Shown here piece after piece: positions 8,444 to 17,092 of a stretch of DNA of 64,000 nt (within the stretch, counting starts at the first letter, position 1; every line of letters begins with the position of its first letter). The notes beneath the pieces were generated by a model, which had not been told where the DNA came from, ran no database searches, and saw only the letters and a list, made by a program, of their open reading frames with translations. Made by a program: the position numbers and the translations under genes. This DNA is from Parvibaculum sp035325945 (lineage in GTDB: Bacteria; Pseudomonadota; Alphaproteobacteria; Parvibaculales; Parvibaculaceae): the NCBI RefSeq assembly GCF_035325945.1, contig NZ_DAOKYX010000011.1:26223-90222 (forward strand), in the 5' to 3' direction.

Positions 8444-9649
8444 ATGACCGACGCTTATGTCTACGACACCGTGCGCACACCGCGCGGCAAGGGCAAGAAG
8501 GACGGTGCGCTGCACGAGGTGACGGCGCTCGAACTCGGCACACAGGTTCTGAAGGCGATCCGGGATCGCAACAATCTCGACACCTCGCGCGTCGATGACG
8601 TGGTGTTCGGCTGCGTCGATCCGGTGGGCGAGCAGGGCGGCGACATCGCGCGCATCGCGGTGCTCAATGCCGACTACGCGCAGACGACGGCGGGCGTGCA
8701 GATCAACCGCTTCTGCGCCTCCGGCCTTGAGGCGACCAACATGGCGGCGGCCAAGGTCATGTCGGGCGAAGCCGACATGGCGATCGGCGGCGGCGTCGAA
8801 TCCATGTCGCGCGTCGGCATGGGCGCCTCGGGCGGCTCCTGGTCGACCGATCCCCGGATCGCGTTCAAGTCCTACTTCACGCCGCAGGGCATCGGCGCCG
8901 ATCTCGTCGCGACGAAATACGGTTTCTCTCGCGCCGATGTCGACGCCTATGCCGTCGAAAGCCAGAAGCGCGCAGCCAATGCCTGGGAGAAGGGCTACTT
9001 CAGCAAGTCGGTCATCCCGGTGAGAGACATCAACGGTCTCACCATTCTCGATCATGACGAGCACATGCGCCCCGATGCGACCATGCAGTCGCTCGCCGCG
9101 CTCCAGCCTTCCTTCGCCGGCATCGGCGAATTCGCCTTCGATGGCGTGGCGCTCGAGCGCTACCCCGAAGTCGAGGAGATCATCCACGTCCATCACGCGG
9201 GCAATTCCTCGGGCATCGTCGATGGCGCGTCCGCCGTTCTCGTCGGCAATCTCGACACCGGCAAGGCCATGGGCCTGAAGCCGCGCGCCCGCATCCGCGC
9301 CATGGCGTCGATCGGCTCGGAGCCCTGCATCATGCTGACGGGTCCGGCCGATGTTTCGCGCAAGGCGCTGAAGAAGGCCGGCATGCGTCCCGAGGACATC
9401 GACCTCTACGAGCTCAACGAGGCCTTCGCCTCGGTCGTGCTGCGCATGATGCAGTCGCTCGACATTCCGCATGAGAAGATGAACGTCAATGGCGGCGCCA
9501 TCGCCATGGGCCATCCGCTCGGCGCGACCGGCGGCATGATCCTCGGAACGGTGCTCGACGAACTCGAGCGCCGCAATCTCAACACGGCCCTCATCACGCT
9601 CTGCGTCGGCGCGGGCATGGGCACGGCCACCATCATCGAGCGCGTCTGA
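8444..9649 (+). CDS. Acetyl-CoA acyltransferase (thiolase)
   Basis: This 401-residue thiolase catalyses the last step of beta-oxidation, splitting 3-ketoacyl-CoA with CoA to give acetyl-CoA. The nucleophilic Cys91 lies in NRFCASGLEATN, His357 in AMGHPLGATGG, and the second catalytic Cys387 in CVGAGMGTA. The N-terminus (DAYVYDTVRTPRGKGKKDG) and the NEAFA motif are typical of the FadA/FadI group. The start at 8444 follows CAGGGAGACG; the upstream in-frame region falls in the repeat and is unlikely to be coding. Only 9 bp separate it from the FadJ-type gene, so the pair forms a trifunctional-type beta-oxidation complex unit. Confidence 0.92.
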   Translation: MTDAYVYDTVRTPRGKGKKDGALHEVTALELGTQVLKAIRDRNNLDTSRVDDVVFGCVDPVGEQGGDIARIAVLNADYAQTTAGVQINRFCASGLEATNMAAAKVMSGEADMAIGGGVESMSRVGMGASGGSWSTDPRIAFKSYFTPQGIGADLVATKYGFSRADVDAYAVESQKRAANAWEKGYFSKSVIPVRDINGLTILDHDEHMRPDATMQSLAALQPSFAGIGEFAFDGVALERYPEVEEIIHVHHAGNSSGIVDGASAVLVGNLDTGKAMGLKPRARIRAMASIGSEPCIMLTGPADVSRKALKKAGMRPEDIDLYELNEAFASVVLRMMQSLDIPHEKMNVNGGAIAMGHPLGATGGMILGTVLDELERRNLNTALITLCVGAGMGTATIIERV

Positions 9650-9658
9650 GGTAGCAAC

Positions 9659-12028
9659 ATGACCACTTACGAAAACTTCAAATTCGAGGTCGATGGCGAC
9701 GGCATCGCGCTCATCACCTGGGACATGCCCAACCGTTCGATGAACGTGCTCTCGCAGAGCTCCATGGCCGACATGGCCGCGATCATCGAGGCGATCGTTT
9801 CCGACGAGAAGATCCAGGGCGCCATCCTCACCTCGGGCAAGGATGCCTTCTGCGCCGGCGCCGATCTTTCCATGATGGGCGGTCAGGCGGGCGGCGGCTC
9901 CGGCGGCGGNNNNNNNNNNNNNNNNNNNNNNNNNNNNNNNNNNNNNNNNNNNNNNNNNNNNNNNNNNNNNNNNNNNNNNNNNNNNNNNNNNNNNNNNNNN
10001 NNNNNNNNNGGCGGCGGCTCCGGCGGCGGTTCCCGTGAAGAGCGCGTCAAGGCGATGTATGAAGGCAATCTGCACTTCAACATGCTGCTTCGCCGCCTCG
10101 AGACCTGCGGCAAGCCGATCGTCGCCGCCATCAACGGCACGGCGCTTGGCGGCGGCCTCGAAGTGACGCTCGCCTGCCATTACCGCATCGCGGCAGACAA
10201 TCCGAAGACGCAGATCGGGCTTCCCGAAGCGAAGGTCGGTCTGCTGCCGGGCGGCGGCGGCACGCAGCGCCTGCCGCGCCTGATCGGTGCGGCGGCGGCC
10301 CTACCGCTGATCCTTCAGGGTACGGCGCTCGATCCGCAAAAGGCGCTGAAGTCCGGCATCGTGCACAAGGTCGTGCCCGCAGCCGAACTTCTGAGCGCGG
10401 CCAAGGCCTGGCTCAAGGAAGGGCTCGCGCAGCCGAAAGTGAAGCATGGCAAGAAGGGCCCGGAAGTCTGCCCGATCGCCATTCAGCCCTGGGACCGCGA
10501 AGGCTATCGCGTTCCGGGCGGCGGCCCGCATGACGGCAAGGGTGGCCAGACCTTCACCATCGGCAATGCCACGCTCCACAAGACCACGCATGGCAACTTC
10601 CCGGCGCAGCAGTACATCATGTCCTGCGTTTATGAAGGGCTTCAGGTGCCGATCGAGGCGGGTCTTCGCATCGAGACGCGCTACTTCACGAAGCTGCTGA
10701 TGGACCCGCGCTCCAAGGCGATGATCCGTTCGCTCTTCCTCTCGATGCAGGAACTGGGCAAGGGCGCGCGCCGTCCGGCCGGCGTCCCGGACTTCAAGGT
10801 GAAGAAGCTCGGCATTCTCGGCGCGGGCATGATGGGTGCGGGCATCGCCTATGTGTCGGCGCAGGCCGGCATGGAGGTCGTGCTTCTCGACACCGATCAG
10901 GCGAATGCCGAAAAGGGCAAGGCCTATTCCGAGAAGCTTCTCGCCAAGCAGCTCGAAAAGGGCAGGACGACGCAGGAGAAGGCCGATGCGCTGCTCGCGC
11001 GCATCAAGCCGACGACGAGCTATGACGACCTCAAGGGCGCCGATCTCGTCATCGAGGCGGTGTTCGAGAATCGCGACATCAAGGCCGATGTGACGAAGAA
11101 GTCCGAGCCCATGCTCGCCGAAGGCGGCATCTACGGCTCGAACACCTCGACGCTGCCGATCACCGGCCTTGCGGAAGCCGCGAAGCATCAGGAAAACTTC
11201 ATCGGCATCCATTTCTTCTCGCCTGTCGACAAGATGCAGCTCGTCGAGATCATCATGGGCAAGCGCACGAGCCAGGAAACGCTGGCGAAGGCGATGGACT
11301 ATGTGAAGCAGATCAGGAAGACGCCGATCGTCGTCAATGACAGCCGCGGCTTCTACACCTCGCGCTGCTTCGGCACCTATGTCGGCGAAGGTCTTGCGAT
11401 GCTCGCCGAGGGCATCAAGCCCGCGATCATCGAGAATGTCGGCCGCACGACCGGCATGCCGATGCCGCCTCTGGCGCTCAACGACGAGGTGTCGCTCGAT
11501 CTGGCCTACAAGGTCCGTGAGCAGACGAAGAAGGACCTTGGCGACAAGTATGTCGCGGGCCCGGCGGACAAGATCGTCGAGAAGATGGTCGTCGAGCTTG
11601 GCCGCGTCGGCAAGAAGGCCGCCAAGGGCTTCTACGACTATCCGGCCGATGGCAAGAAGAAGCTGTGGCCGGGCCTCGCCGACATCGCGGGCACGCACAA
11701 GGATATCGACGACGTCGACGTCGAGGAGCTGAAGAAGCGCTTCCTCTACATCCAGTCGCTCGAGGCCGCGCGCTGCTTCGAGGAAGGCGTCGTCACCGAC
11801 GTGCGCGATGCCGATGTCGGCGCGATTCTCGGCTGGGGCTTCGCACCCTGGACTGGCGGTCCGCTCTCGCTCATCGACATGGTCGGTGCGAAGGAGTTCG
11901 TCGACACCTGCGACAAGCTCGCCCAGAAATACGGCGAACGCTTCAAGCCGACGAAGCTTCTGCGCGACATGGCCGAGAAGGGCGACACCTTCTATGCGCG
12001 CTTCGCGCCGCAGAAGGCCGCTGCATGA
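9659..12028 (+). CDS. 3-hydroxyacyl-CoA dehydrogenase/enoyl-CoA hydratase, FadJ-type (interrupted by an N gap)
   Basis: This is the multifunctional beta-oxidation alpha subunit. The N-terminal crotonase domain (GKDAFCAGADLSMM; INGTALGGGLEVTLACHYRI; GLPEAKVGLLPGGGGTQRLP) hydrates 2-enoyl-CoA. The middle NAD-binding domain begins LGILGAGMMGAGIAYVSAQAG, and the HFFSPVDKMQLVEII and NDSRGFYTSR motifs belong to the 3-hydroxyacyl-CoA dehydrogenase. A run of 100 N lies between two identical copies of ggcggcggctccggcggcgg. Merging the copies keeps the frame (GGQAGGGSGGGSREERVK) and gives about 749 residues, close to the size usual for the family. It is coupled to the thiolase gene just upstream. Confidence 0.9.
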   Translation: MTTYENFKFEVDGDGIALITWDMPNRSMNVLSQSSMADMAAIIEAIVSDEKIQGAILTSGKDAFCAGADLSMMGGQAGGGSGGXXXXXXXXXXXXXXXXXXXXXXXXXXXXXXXXXXGGGSGGGSREERVKAMYEGNLHFNMLLRRLETCGKPIVAAINGTALGGGLEVTLACHYRIAADNPKTQIGLPEAKVGLLPGGGGTQRLPRLIGAAAALPLILQGTALDPQKALKSGIVHKVVPAAELLSAAKAWLKEGLAQPKVKHGKKGPEVCPIAIQPWDREGYRVPGGGPHDGKGGQTFTIGNATLHKTTHGNFPAQQYIMSCVYEGLQVPIEAGLRIETRYFTKLLMDPRSKAMIRSLFLSMQELGKGARRPAGVPDFKVKKLGILGAGMMGAGIAYVSAQAGMEVVLLDTDQANAEKGKAYSEKLLAKQLEKGRTTQEKADALLARIKPTTSYDDLKGADLVIEAVFENRDIKADVTKKSEPMLAEGGIYGSNTSTLPITGLAEAAKHQENFIGIHFFSPVDKMQLVEIIMGKRTSQETLAKAMDYVKQIRKTPIVVNDSRGFYTSRCFGTYVGEGLAMLAEGIKPAIIENVGRTTGMPMPPLALNDEVSLDLAYKVREQTKKDLGDKYVAGPADKIVEKMVVELGRVGKKAAKGFYDYPADGKKKLWPGLADIAGTHKDIDDVDVEELKKRFLYIQSLEAARCFEEGVVTDVRDADVGAILGWGFAPWTGGPLSLIDMVGAKEFVDTCDKLAQKYGERFKPTKLLRDMAEKGDTFYARFAPQKAAA
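9910..10009. other. Assembly gap (100 N)
   Basis: Exactly 100 undetermined bases, the placeholder length for an unknown gap. The 20 bases on each side are identical and in the same reading frame, so the flanking contigs probably overlap by 20 bp and no sequence may be missing. A longer Gly/Ser repeat is the alternative. Confidence 0.95.
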
Positions 12029-12038
12029 CATGAGGCGT

Positions 12039-12067
12039 CCCGGCTCCCTCGCCATGAGGGGGCCGGG
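12039..12067 (+). terminator. Terminator-like hairpin after the beta-oxidation operon
   Basis: CCCGGCTCCCTC, a five-base loop, then GAGGGGGCCGGG form a 12-bp stem with one G-T wobble, starting 10 bp after the FadJ-type stop codon. The following sequence is C-rich with few T, so intrinsic termination is plausible but not classical. Confidence 0.45.
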
Positions 12068-12202
12068 CCCTTCCCGCCCGTGGCCCGCCGCCGCCCGGGC
12101 CGAGTGAAATGAAAATTGCACCTCATTGTGTGACAGTGCGCCACGCCGCGCGAAAAGGGCGGGACTCCGCCGCCACATTTAAATTTTTAGTAAAAAGGGC
12201 AG

Positions 12203-12217
12203 GCGGATCTTATCCGC
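12203..12217. promoter_or_regulatory. Short palindrome upstream of the pentapeptide-repeat gene
   Basis: GCGGAT-CTT-ATCCGC is a perfect inverted repeat directly after an AT-rich stretch (about 12175-12197), which stands out in this GC-rich genome and is a likely promoter region. The palindrome could be an operator or an RNA hairpin near the translation start. Confidence 0.3.
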
Positions 12218-12230
12218 GTTTAAGGGACTG

Positions 12231-13367
12231 GTGCCGCATACAGGTCTGTATGTAATCGGTGGCTTTCTGGGTCCCTTCACAATGTCCAATACCTCGCCAA
12301 AGGGTCGTGTCTTGACGGCGCTTGAGCCGGTTTCCTCGCGCGTGCCGCGCAAGGTCATCGAGCAGATGCGCATTCCCCAGGATCTCATCGGCAAGATCGC
12401 GGAGCTTCACCAGCGCTATCTCCTGCGCAAGCCCAATGGCTGGCGTGTGCATCTGAAGGATTGCGATCTGTCGGGTCTCGACATTCGCAACCTGAATTTC
12501 TCCGAAGGCCAGTTCGTCAATTGCGACTTCGCGGGCGCGGATATGGAGGATGCGCGCTTCGTCGATGCCGATCTCTTCAGCGCCTGCTTCGATCGCGCGA
12601 ACCTCACCCGCACCAATTTCACCGGCGCCGATCTGCGCGGCGCCCAGTTCGACGGCGCCGAACTCAGCGCCGCGACGCTTGATGGCGCCGATCTCGGACT
12701 TGGCGTGGTCTTCCGCCACGGCAAGGAAAGCTCGATGAGGCAAAGCATATCTAGCTTCCGCAATGCCAATCTTCGCGGCACCAACCTCGCGGACGCGAAG
12801 CTCGCGGGCGCGAGTTTCGAGGGCGCGGAGTTGAGCGGCGTCAACATGCAGGGCGCAGATCTGCGCGATTCCAATTTCTCCGGCGCGAAGCTCGTTGATG
12901 TTTCCCTGCACAGGGCCAATCTCACCGACGCGGATTTGCGCGCGGCGATCATGGATGACGCGACCGCGAAACTTGCCGATTCCGTTCTGGGCGCGAAGAA
13001 GGCCCGCAAGGCGCCGCTCGCCGCCCGGCTCGAGCAGATACTCAACGACCACCTGCTGTGGATTCAGTCAGACCGGCGGCAGGGGCTTCGCGCCGATTTC
13101 TCCGAAATGTATCTCGCGGGCTTCGACCTCTCGGGCCGCATTCTGGCCGGTGCGAAGTTCGAGCGCGCCATTCTGTCTGATGCCAATCTGTCCGGTACCA
13201 TTCTCGCGGCTGCCGATCTGCGCGACGCCGTGCTCGTGCGGGCAAATCTCACGCGGGCGGACCTCCGCGGTGCCGATCTGCGCGGCGCCGATCTTCGCGA
13301 AGCGCGCCAGGACGACGCCCTCATCGGAACGCTTGTCGGGACCACGCTGGCGACGCGCCGCGAATAG
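12231..13367 (+). CDS. Pentapeptide repeat protein
   Basis: The protein is built largely of A(D/N)LXX pentapeptide repeats that fold into a right-handed beta-helix. A first block spans about residues 75-235 (for example CDLSG LDIRN LNFSE, GADLR GAQFD GAELS). A short helical insert follows (LAARLEQILNDHLLWIQSD), then a second block of about 100 residues ends near the C-terminus (ANLTR ADLRG ADLRG ADLRE). No signal peptide is seen. The start is uncertain: GTG at 12231 has AAGGGA four bases upstream and gives 378 residues; ATG at 12282 gives 361 but lacks a clear site. Function is unknown; some relatives mimic DNA and protect gyrase, which is not shown here. Confidence 0.85.
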   Translation: MPHTGLYVIGGFLGPFTMSNTSPKGRVLTALEPVSSRVPRKVIEQMRIPQDLIGKIAELHQRYLLRKPNGWRVHLKDCDLSGLDIRNLNFSEGQFVNCDFAGADMEDARFVDADLFSACFDRANLTRTNFTGADLRGAQFDGAELSAATLDGADLGLGVVFRHGKESSMRQSISSFRNANLRGTNLADAKLAGASFEGAELSGVNMQGADLRDSNFSGAKLVDVSLHRANLTDADLRAAIMDDATAKLADSVLGAKKARKAPLAARLEQILNDHLLWIQSDRRQGLRADFSEMYLAGFDLSGRILAGAKFERAILSDANLSGTILAAADLRDAVLVRANLTRADLRGADLRGADLREARQDDALIGTLVGTTLATRRE

Positions 13368-13370
13368 GCG

Positions 13371-13778
13371 CTACCAGGTAAGCACCTTCTTCGTCACCAT
13401 GACGTTATAGCCGAGCCCGCCATCGGCCCTCGCCTGGAACTCGAAACCGCTGCCGGCCTGCTCGTTCCTGCCCCCGGTGAAGCCGAGGCCGCCATTTCCG
13501 ATCGGGGCGCCGTCGTCATTATTGCCGGTGAGGAAGGCCGTGAGGCTCGGCGCCGTGGCGCCGCCGCCTCGGGCGGCAAGGTTGCCGCGGCTGCCAGCAT
13601 TGCCGCCCGCCGCCCCGCCGATGACGCCGCTCACCGCGCCGACGGCTGCACCCGCGGTGGATGCGACGGCGCCGATCAGCTCGCCTGCCTGCGCCGGCTG
13701 CACATTCACGCTCGCGCCCGCCAGCGTGATGAGCGCCACAAATGCCGTTCCTGTGAGCCCGCCTGCAAATATGCGCAT
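13371..13778 (-). CDS. Small Gly/Ala-rich secreted protein of unknown function
   Basis: The product has 135 residues from the ATG ending at 13778, which has a GGGGGGCG site just upstream. Residues 1-30 form a clear signal peptide (MRIFAGGLTGTAFVALITLA, then GASVNVQPAQAGE with an AQA-like cleavage site). The mature part begins with an Ala/Gly-rich helix-forming stretch (AVASTAGAAVGAVSGVIGG), then Asn/Gly-rich low-complexity sequence, and ends GLGYNVMVTKKVLTW. I do not recognise a family. It converges with the pentapeptide gene; the two stop codons are 3 bp apart. Confidence 0.6.
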   Translation of the reverse strand: MRIFAGGLTGTAFVALITLAGASVNVQPAQAGELIGAVASTAGAAVGAVSGVIGGAAGGNAGSRGNLAARGGGATAPSLTAFLTGNNDDGAPIGNGGLGFTGGRNEQAGSGFEFQARADGGLGYNVMVTKKVLTW

Positions 13779-14000
13779 ATTCGCCCCCCAAGCTCTGCCA
13801 CCGTCAACGATTTCCGGCGGCATTCCGCATCCCTCTTCACGCACAAATATAACCGATGGCGACGTCCCTTTTCACAAGCCGACAAAATATCGTCATGCTG
13901 GCTCAAGCGGCGGCCCTACGGCGCCGCATAGCCAAATACCGGGGATCGCGCTAGAACGGGCGCTTCCCACCGGCAGCGAACCGAAATTCCGGGACCGAAA

Positions 14001-14981
14001 ATGGACATGAAGGCACTGCGGGCGCACGCGCATGAGGTTTTGCGCGATGCGACCATTCCCGAGCTTCCCAATCATTATCAGGGCAAGGTTCGCGACAATT
14101 ACGACCTTCCTGATGGGCGGCGCATCATCATCGCCTCCGACCGGCTGAGCGCCTTCGACCGTATTCTCGCCGCCATCCCCTTCAAGGGCCGGGTCCTCAC
14201 CCAGACCGCGCGCTACTGGTTCGAGGCGACCGCCGATATCTGCCCGAACCATGTGCTTGAGTATCCCGATCCGAACGTCGTGATCGGCCGCAGGCTCGAC
14301 ATTCTCCCCGTGGAGATCGTCGTGCGCGCCTATCTGGCGGGCACCACCGCGACCTCGATCCTCACGCTCTACAATAAGGGCGAGCGCGAGATGTATGGCG
14401 TCCGCCTGCCTGAGGGCCTGCGCGAAAACGGGAAACTGCCCGAGCCCATCATCACGCCGACGACCAAGGCCTTCGATGGCGGCCATGACGAGCCGCTCTC
14501 GCCGGCCGAAATCATCTCCAAGGGCCTGCTTTCAGCGGCGCAATGGCAGACCGTGTCGCGCTATGCGCTCGCGCTCTTCGCGCGCGGGCAGGAGCTTGCC
14601 GCGCGGCGGGGTCTCATTCTCGTCGATACGAAATACGAGTTCGGCACCGATGCCGAGGGCAACATCATCCTCGCCGATGAGATTCACACGCCCGACAGTT
14701 CGCGCTACTGGCTCGCGGGGAGCTATCCGCAGCGCTTCGCCGAAGGCAAGCGGCCCGAAAGCTTCGACAAGGATTTCGTCCGAAGCTGGGTCGCAGAGCG
14801 ATGCGATCCTTACAAGGACGATATTCCCGAAATCCCCGCCGATCTCATTGTCGAGACGGCGGCCGTCTATATTCGCGCCTTCGAGGCGATCACCGGGCAG
14901 TCCTTCGACATTCCGGAAACGCCGGAAACGCCCCTCGATCGCATCCGTCGCAGCCTCGCGCCCTATTTCACGCGAGCCTGA
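14001..14981 (+). CDS. purC: Phosphoribosylaminoimidazole-succinocarboxamide synthase (SAICAR synthetase)
   Basis: This cytoplasmic enzyme of de novo purine synthesis joins CAIR and aspartate with ATP to form SAICAR. At 326 residues it is the long form found in many alphaproteobacteria as a second copy. Family motifs include YQGKVRDNYDLPDGRRIIIA, SDRLSAFDRILAAIPFKG, VEIVVRAYLAGTTATS, LVDTKYEFGTDAEGNI and DEIHTPDSSRYW. The start at 14001 has GGGA six bases upstream; ATG at 14007 is an alternative. It stands alone between convergent or divergent neighbours and has no purine operon around it. Confidence 0.95.
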   Translation: MDMKALRAHAHEVLRDATIPELPNHYQGKVRDNYDLPDGRRIIIASDRLSAFDRILAAIPFKGRVLTQTARYWFEATADICPNHVLEYPDPNVVIGRRLDILPVEIVVRAYLAGTTATSILTLYNKGEREMYGVRLPEGLRENGKLPEPIITPTTKAFDGGHDEPLSPAEIISKGLLSAAQWQTVSRYALALFARGQELAARRGLILVDTKYEFGTDAEGNIILADEIHTPDSSRYWLAGSYPQRFAEGKRPESFDKDFVRSWVAERCDPYKDDIPEIPADLIVETAAVYIRAFEAITGQSFDIPETPETPLDRIRRSLAPYFTRA

Positions 14982-15025
14982 TCCTGCCGCCTGTCTCTGG
15001 CTCGGAGCGCCTGTAACGAACGGGG

Positions 15026-15661
15026 CTAGTAGCCCCGTTCCATCATGCCGCCCATTCCGCCGCCGGCGCCCATATGCAGCAAGGGCGTGAACAGAACCCC
15101 GAGCACCAGCACGACCACGATTGCGGCGACCACGATAGCGGCCGTGTATATGATGACCTTGTCCTGCGGCGCCTTCATCACATGCGGCAATCCGCGATAG
15201 AGAAGGTAGATATTGTAAAGGCCGAGCAGGCCGAGAATGCTCAAAGCCGGGATCAGCGAGAAAATGCCGGCAAGCCAGCTCGCCGTGCTCGCATAGGTCG
15301 CGACCTTGAAGGCTTGCACCCGGTCCTTGGTCGCGCCGAAGGTCGGCGCCAGCGCCTCGATGATGAGGGCGATGACAGCGACGCTCACAAGGCTCATGAC
15401 ATAGGTTGCGATCGCATTCGAGATGGCGCCGCCGAGCGACAGGCGGAAGTGATAGCCCATCGCGCCATAGCCGAAGATGAGGCCGCCAAGCGCGCCCGCC
15501 AGCGCGGGGATCGCCGCGAGGATGAGGGCATATTCCGTGTAGAGCCTTTGAATGGTTGTCTGTTCGCCGTCGATCTTGGCCCATTCGGCGTCAGGCGTGA
15601 GAATGATGTTCTTTGCCCGCTCGACAATCGAAGCGGTCTTCGGCTGATCTGCTTCGCTCAT
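15026..15661 (-). CDS. Yip1 family membrane protein
   Basis: This is a 211-residue integral membrane protein with about five hydrophobic helices and the Yip1 domain layout. A short N-terminal soluble part (VERAKNIILTPDAEWAKIDG) carries the ILTP..EW motif typical of bacterial Yip1 proteins. Helices follow at roughly 45-65, 80-105, 125-150 and 165-195 (IYTAAIVVAAIVVVLVLGVL). The C-terminus is Gly/Met-rich (GGGMGGMMERGY). The start at 15661 has GGGGGAG about six bases upstream; the in-frame extension to 15877 lacks a site and is low-complexity. Function in bacteria is unknown. Confidence 0.8.
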   Translation of the reverse strand: MSEADQPKTASIVERAKNIILTPDAEWAKIDGEQTTIQRLYTEYALILAAIPALAGALGGLIFGYGAMGYHFRLSLGGAISNAIATYVMSLVSVAVIALIIEALAPTFGATKDRVQAFKVATYASTASWLAGIFSLIPALSILGLLGLYNIYLLYRGLPHVMKAPQDKVIIYTAAIVVAAIVVVLVLGVLFTPLLHMGAGGGMGGMMERGY

Positions 15662-15985
15662 GAACTGCTCCCCCTTGGTCTGGTGGTCCAAACTTGCCCG
15701 CATCGGAAGGGTTCGTGCGCAAATCCGTCGGCGGAGCGGACGGTCGTTCGCCGGCGCCGAAGGGTGCCCGTAACCTTTGGAAAGTGTGGGTGCGGGCGGG
15801 CCCGCTGTCAAACGCCGTGGCCGACGTGCCCTCCGGCTCGGGGGCGGAACCGGGGCCGCCGGCGGCTCCAGCGCCATACATCATTAGGTCCTTGGCGGGG
15901 ATGGCGGGCAGCGACTATAAATCTGCCCAATGTCACGCATTAAGAATGGCCGTGTGCGGCGCGCGTGAACGGGGACGGGGAAAGC
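15662..15985. other. Gene-free divergent region (324 bp)
   Basis: This region separates the divergently transcribed Yip1 and GST genes and should hold both promoters. A TTTGACAG element (minus strand, about 15807-15814) could serve as a -35 for the Yip1 gene, but no good -10 was found. Small reading frames here are Pro/Gly-rich shadows. I see no RNA gene or repeat. Confidence 0.4.
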
Positions 15986-17092
15986 ATGACCGAAGGCTAT
16001 GAACTCTACGGCGCCGAGCCGAGCTACTACAGCGGCAAGGTGCGCGCCTATCTGCGCTTCAAGCGTATTCCCTTCGCCGAATATCCCAACACGCCCGAGA
16101 ATTACCGCAAGGTGATCCTTCCCCGCGTCGGCTGGGCGGTCATCCCCGTCATGGTCACGCCCGAGGGCGAGACGCTTCAGGATTCGACCGACATCATCGA
16201 CGCGCTCGAACTGCGCTTTCCCGAGGCGCCCGTCTATCCGTCGACGGTGAAGCAGCGGCTCGCGGCCCTGCTTCTCGAAGTCTATGGCGACGAATGGCTG
16301 AAGATCCCGGCCATGCATTATCGCTGGAACCGGAATTACGACTTCGCCATTTCCGAATTCGGCAAGATGTCGGCGCCTGAACTGAACGGAGAGGCGCAGC
16401 GCGAGGCGGGCCTCAGGATTTCGAAGCCCTTTGCGGGCGCGCTCCCGTTTCTCGGTGTCACGCCCAAGACCGAAGCCGCAATCGAGACATCCTATGAGGC
16501 GCTTCTCGGAGAGTTGGACCGGCACTTCGCCGTCTATGAGTTCCTTTTCGGCACAAGGCCCTCGATCGGCGATTTCGGCCTGATCGGCCCGCTTTACGCG
16601 CATCAGTATCGCGACCCGGCATCGGGCGAGCTGATGAAGCGCATCGCGCCCAATGTCGTCGGCTGGGTTCAGCGCATGATGAAGCCGCCCCATCCCAAGG
16701 GCGGCGAGTTTCTCGCCCGCGACGAGGTGCCGGCAACCGTGCTGCCCGTGCTTCAGCGCATGATGCGCGAAATGCTGCCCGTTCTCGTTTCGACGGCGCA
16801 TCACTTCGCCAGATGGGTCGAGGAGCATCCGGGCGCGAAGCAGGGCACGGAGGAAATTCCCCGCGCCATCGGCACGCATGTCTATGCGCTCGAGGATGCG
16901 AAGGAAAACCGCGCGATCTTCCCCTTCGATCTCTGGATGCTCCAGCGCCCGCTCGACTATCTCGCAAGCCTCGATGGGGACGAGAAGGCGCGCGCGCGCG
17001 AACTCCTGGTGGCGGTTGGCGGCGAGGCGCTGCTCGATTTCCCGGCCTTCCCCCGGCTCACGCGCCGCAACTTCAAGCTCGCGCTCGCCTGA
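15986..17092 (+). CDS. Glutathione S-transferase-like protein with extended C-terminus
   Basis: The 368-residue protein starts with a thioredoxin-fold GST N-terminal domain: YELYGAEPSYYSGKVRAYLR, the cis-Pro region VIPVMVTPEG, then DSTDIIDALE, the glutathione gamma-glutamyl binding motif. An all-helical C-terminal domain carries GDFGLIGPLYAH, the conserved Asp motif of GSTs. The C-terminal half is about 140 residues longer than in ordinary 200-230 residue GSTs and has no domain I recognise. The start at 15986 is preceded by GGGGAAAG. It ends directly against the convergent SDR gene. The substrate is unknown. Confidence 0.8.
   Translation: MTEGYELYGAEPSYYSGKVRAYLRFKRIPFAEYPNTPENYRKVILPRVGWAVIPVMVTPEGETLQDSTDIIDALELRFPEAPVYPSTVKQRLAALLLEVYGDEWLKIPAMHYRWNRNYDFAISEFGKMSAPELNGEAQREAGLRISKPFAGALPFLGVTPKTEAAIETSYEALLGELDRHFAVYEFLFGTRPSIGDFGLIGPLYAHQYRDPASGELMKRIAPNVVGWVQRMMKPPHPKGGEFLARDEVPATVLPVLQRMMREMLPVLVSTAHHFARWVEEHPGAKQGTEEIPRAIGTHVYALEDAKENRAIFPFDLWMLQRPLDYLASLDGDEKARARELLVAVGGEALLDFPAFPRLTRRNFKLALA

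Noticed and set aside
7058..10180. 1040-codon open frame on the minus strand opposite acyl-CoA dehydrogenase, thiolase and FadJ genes
   Set aside because: It is the mirror of strongly supported genes in a GC-rich genome, reads through the N gap, has Arg/His/Glu-rich composition and matches no family.
10301..12178. 625-codon frame opposite the FadJ-type gene
   Set aside because: Antisense shadow; the FadJ frame is supported by many motifs.
15591..15884. 97-codon Gly/Pro-rich frame upstream of and overlapping the Yip1 gene
   Set aside because: It overlaps the Yip1 start in another frame, has low complexity and no ribosome-binding site.
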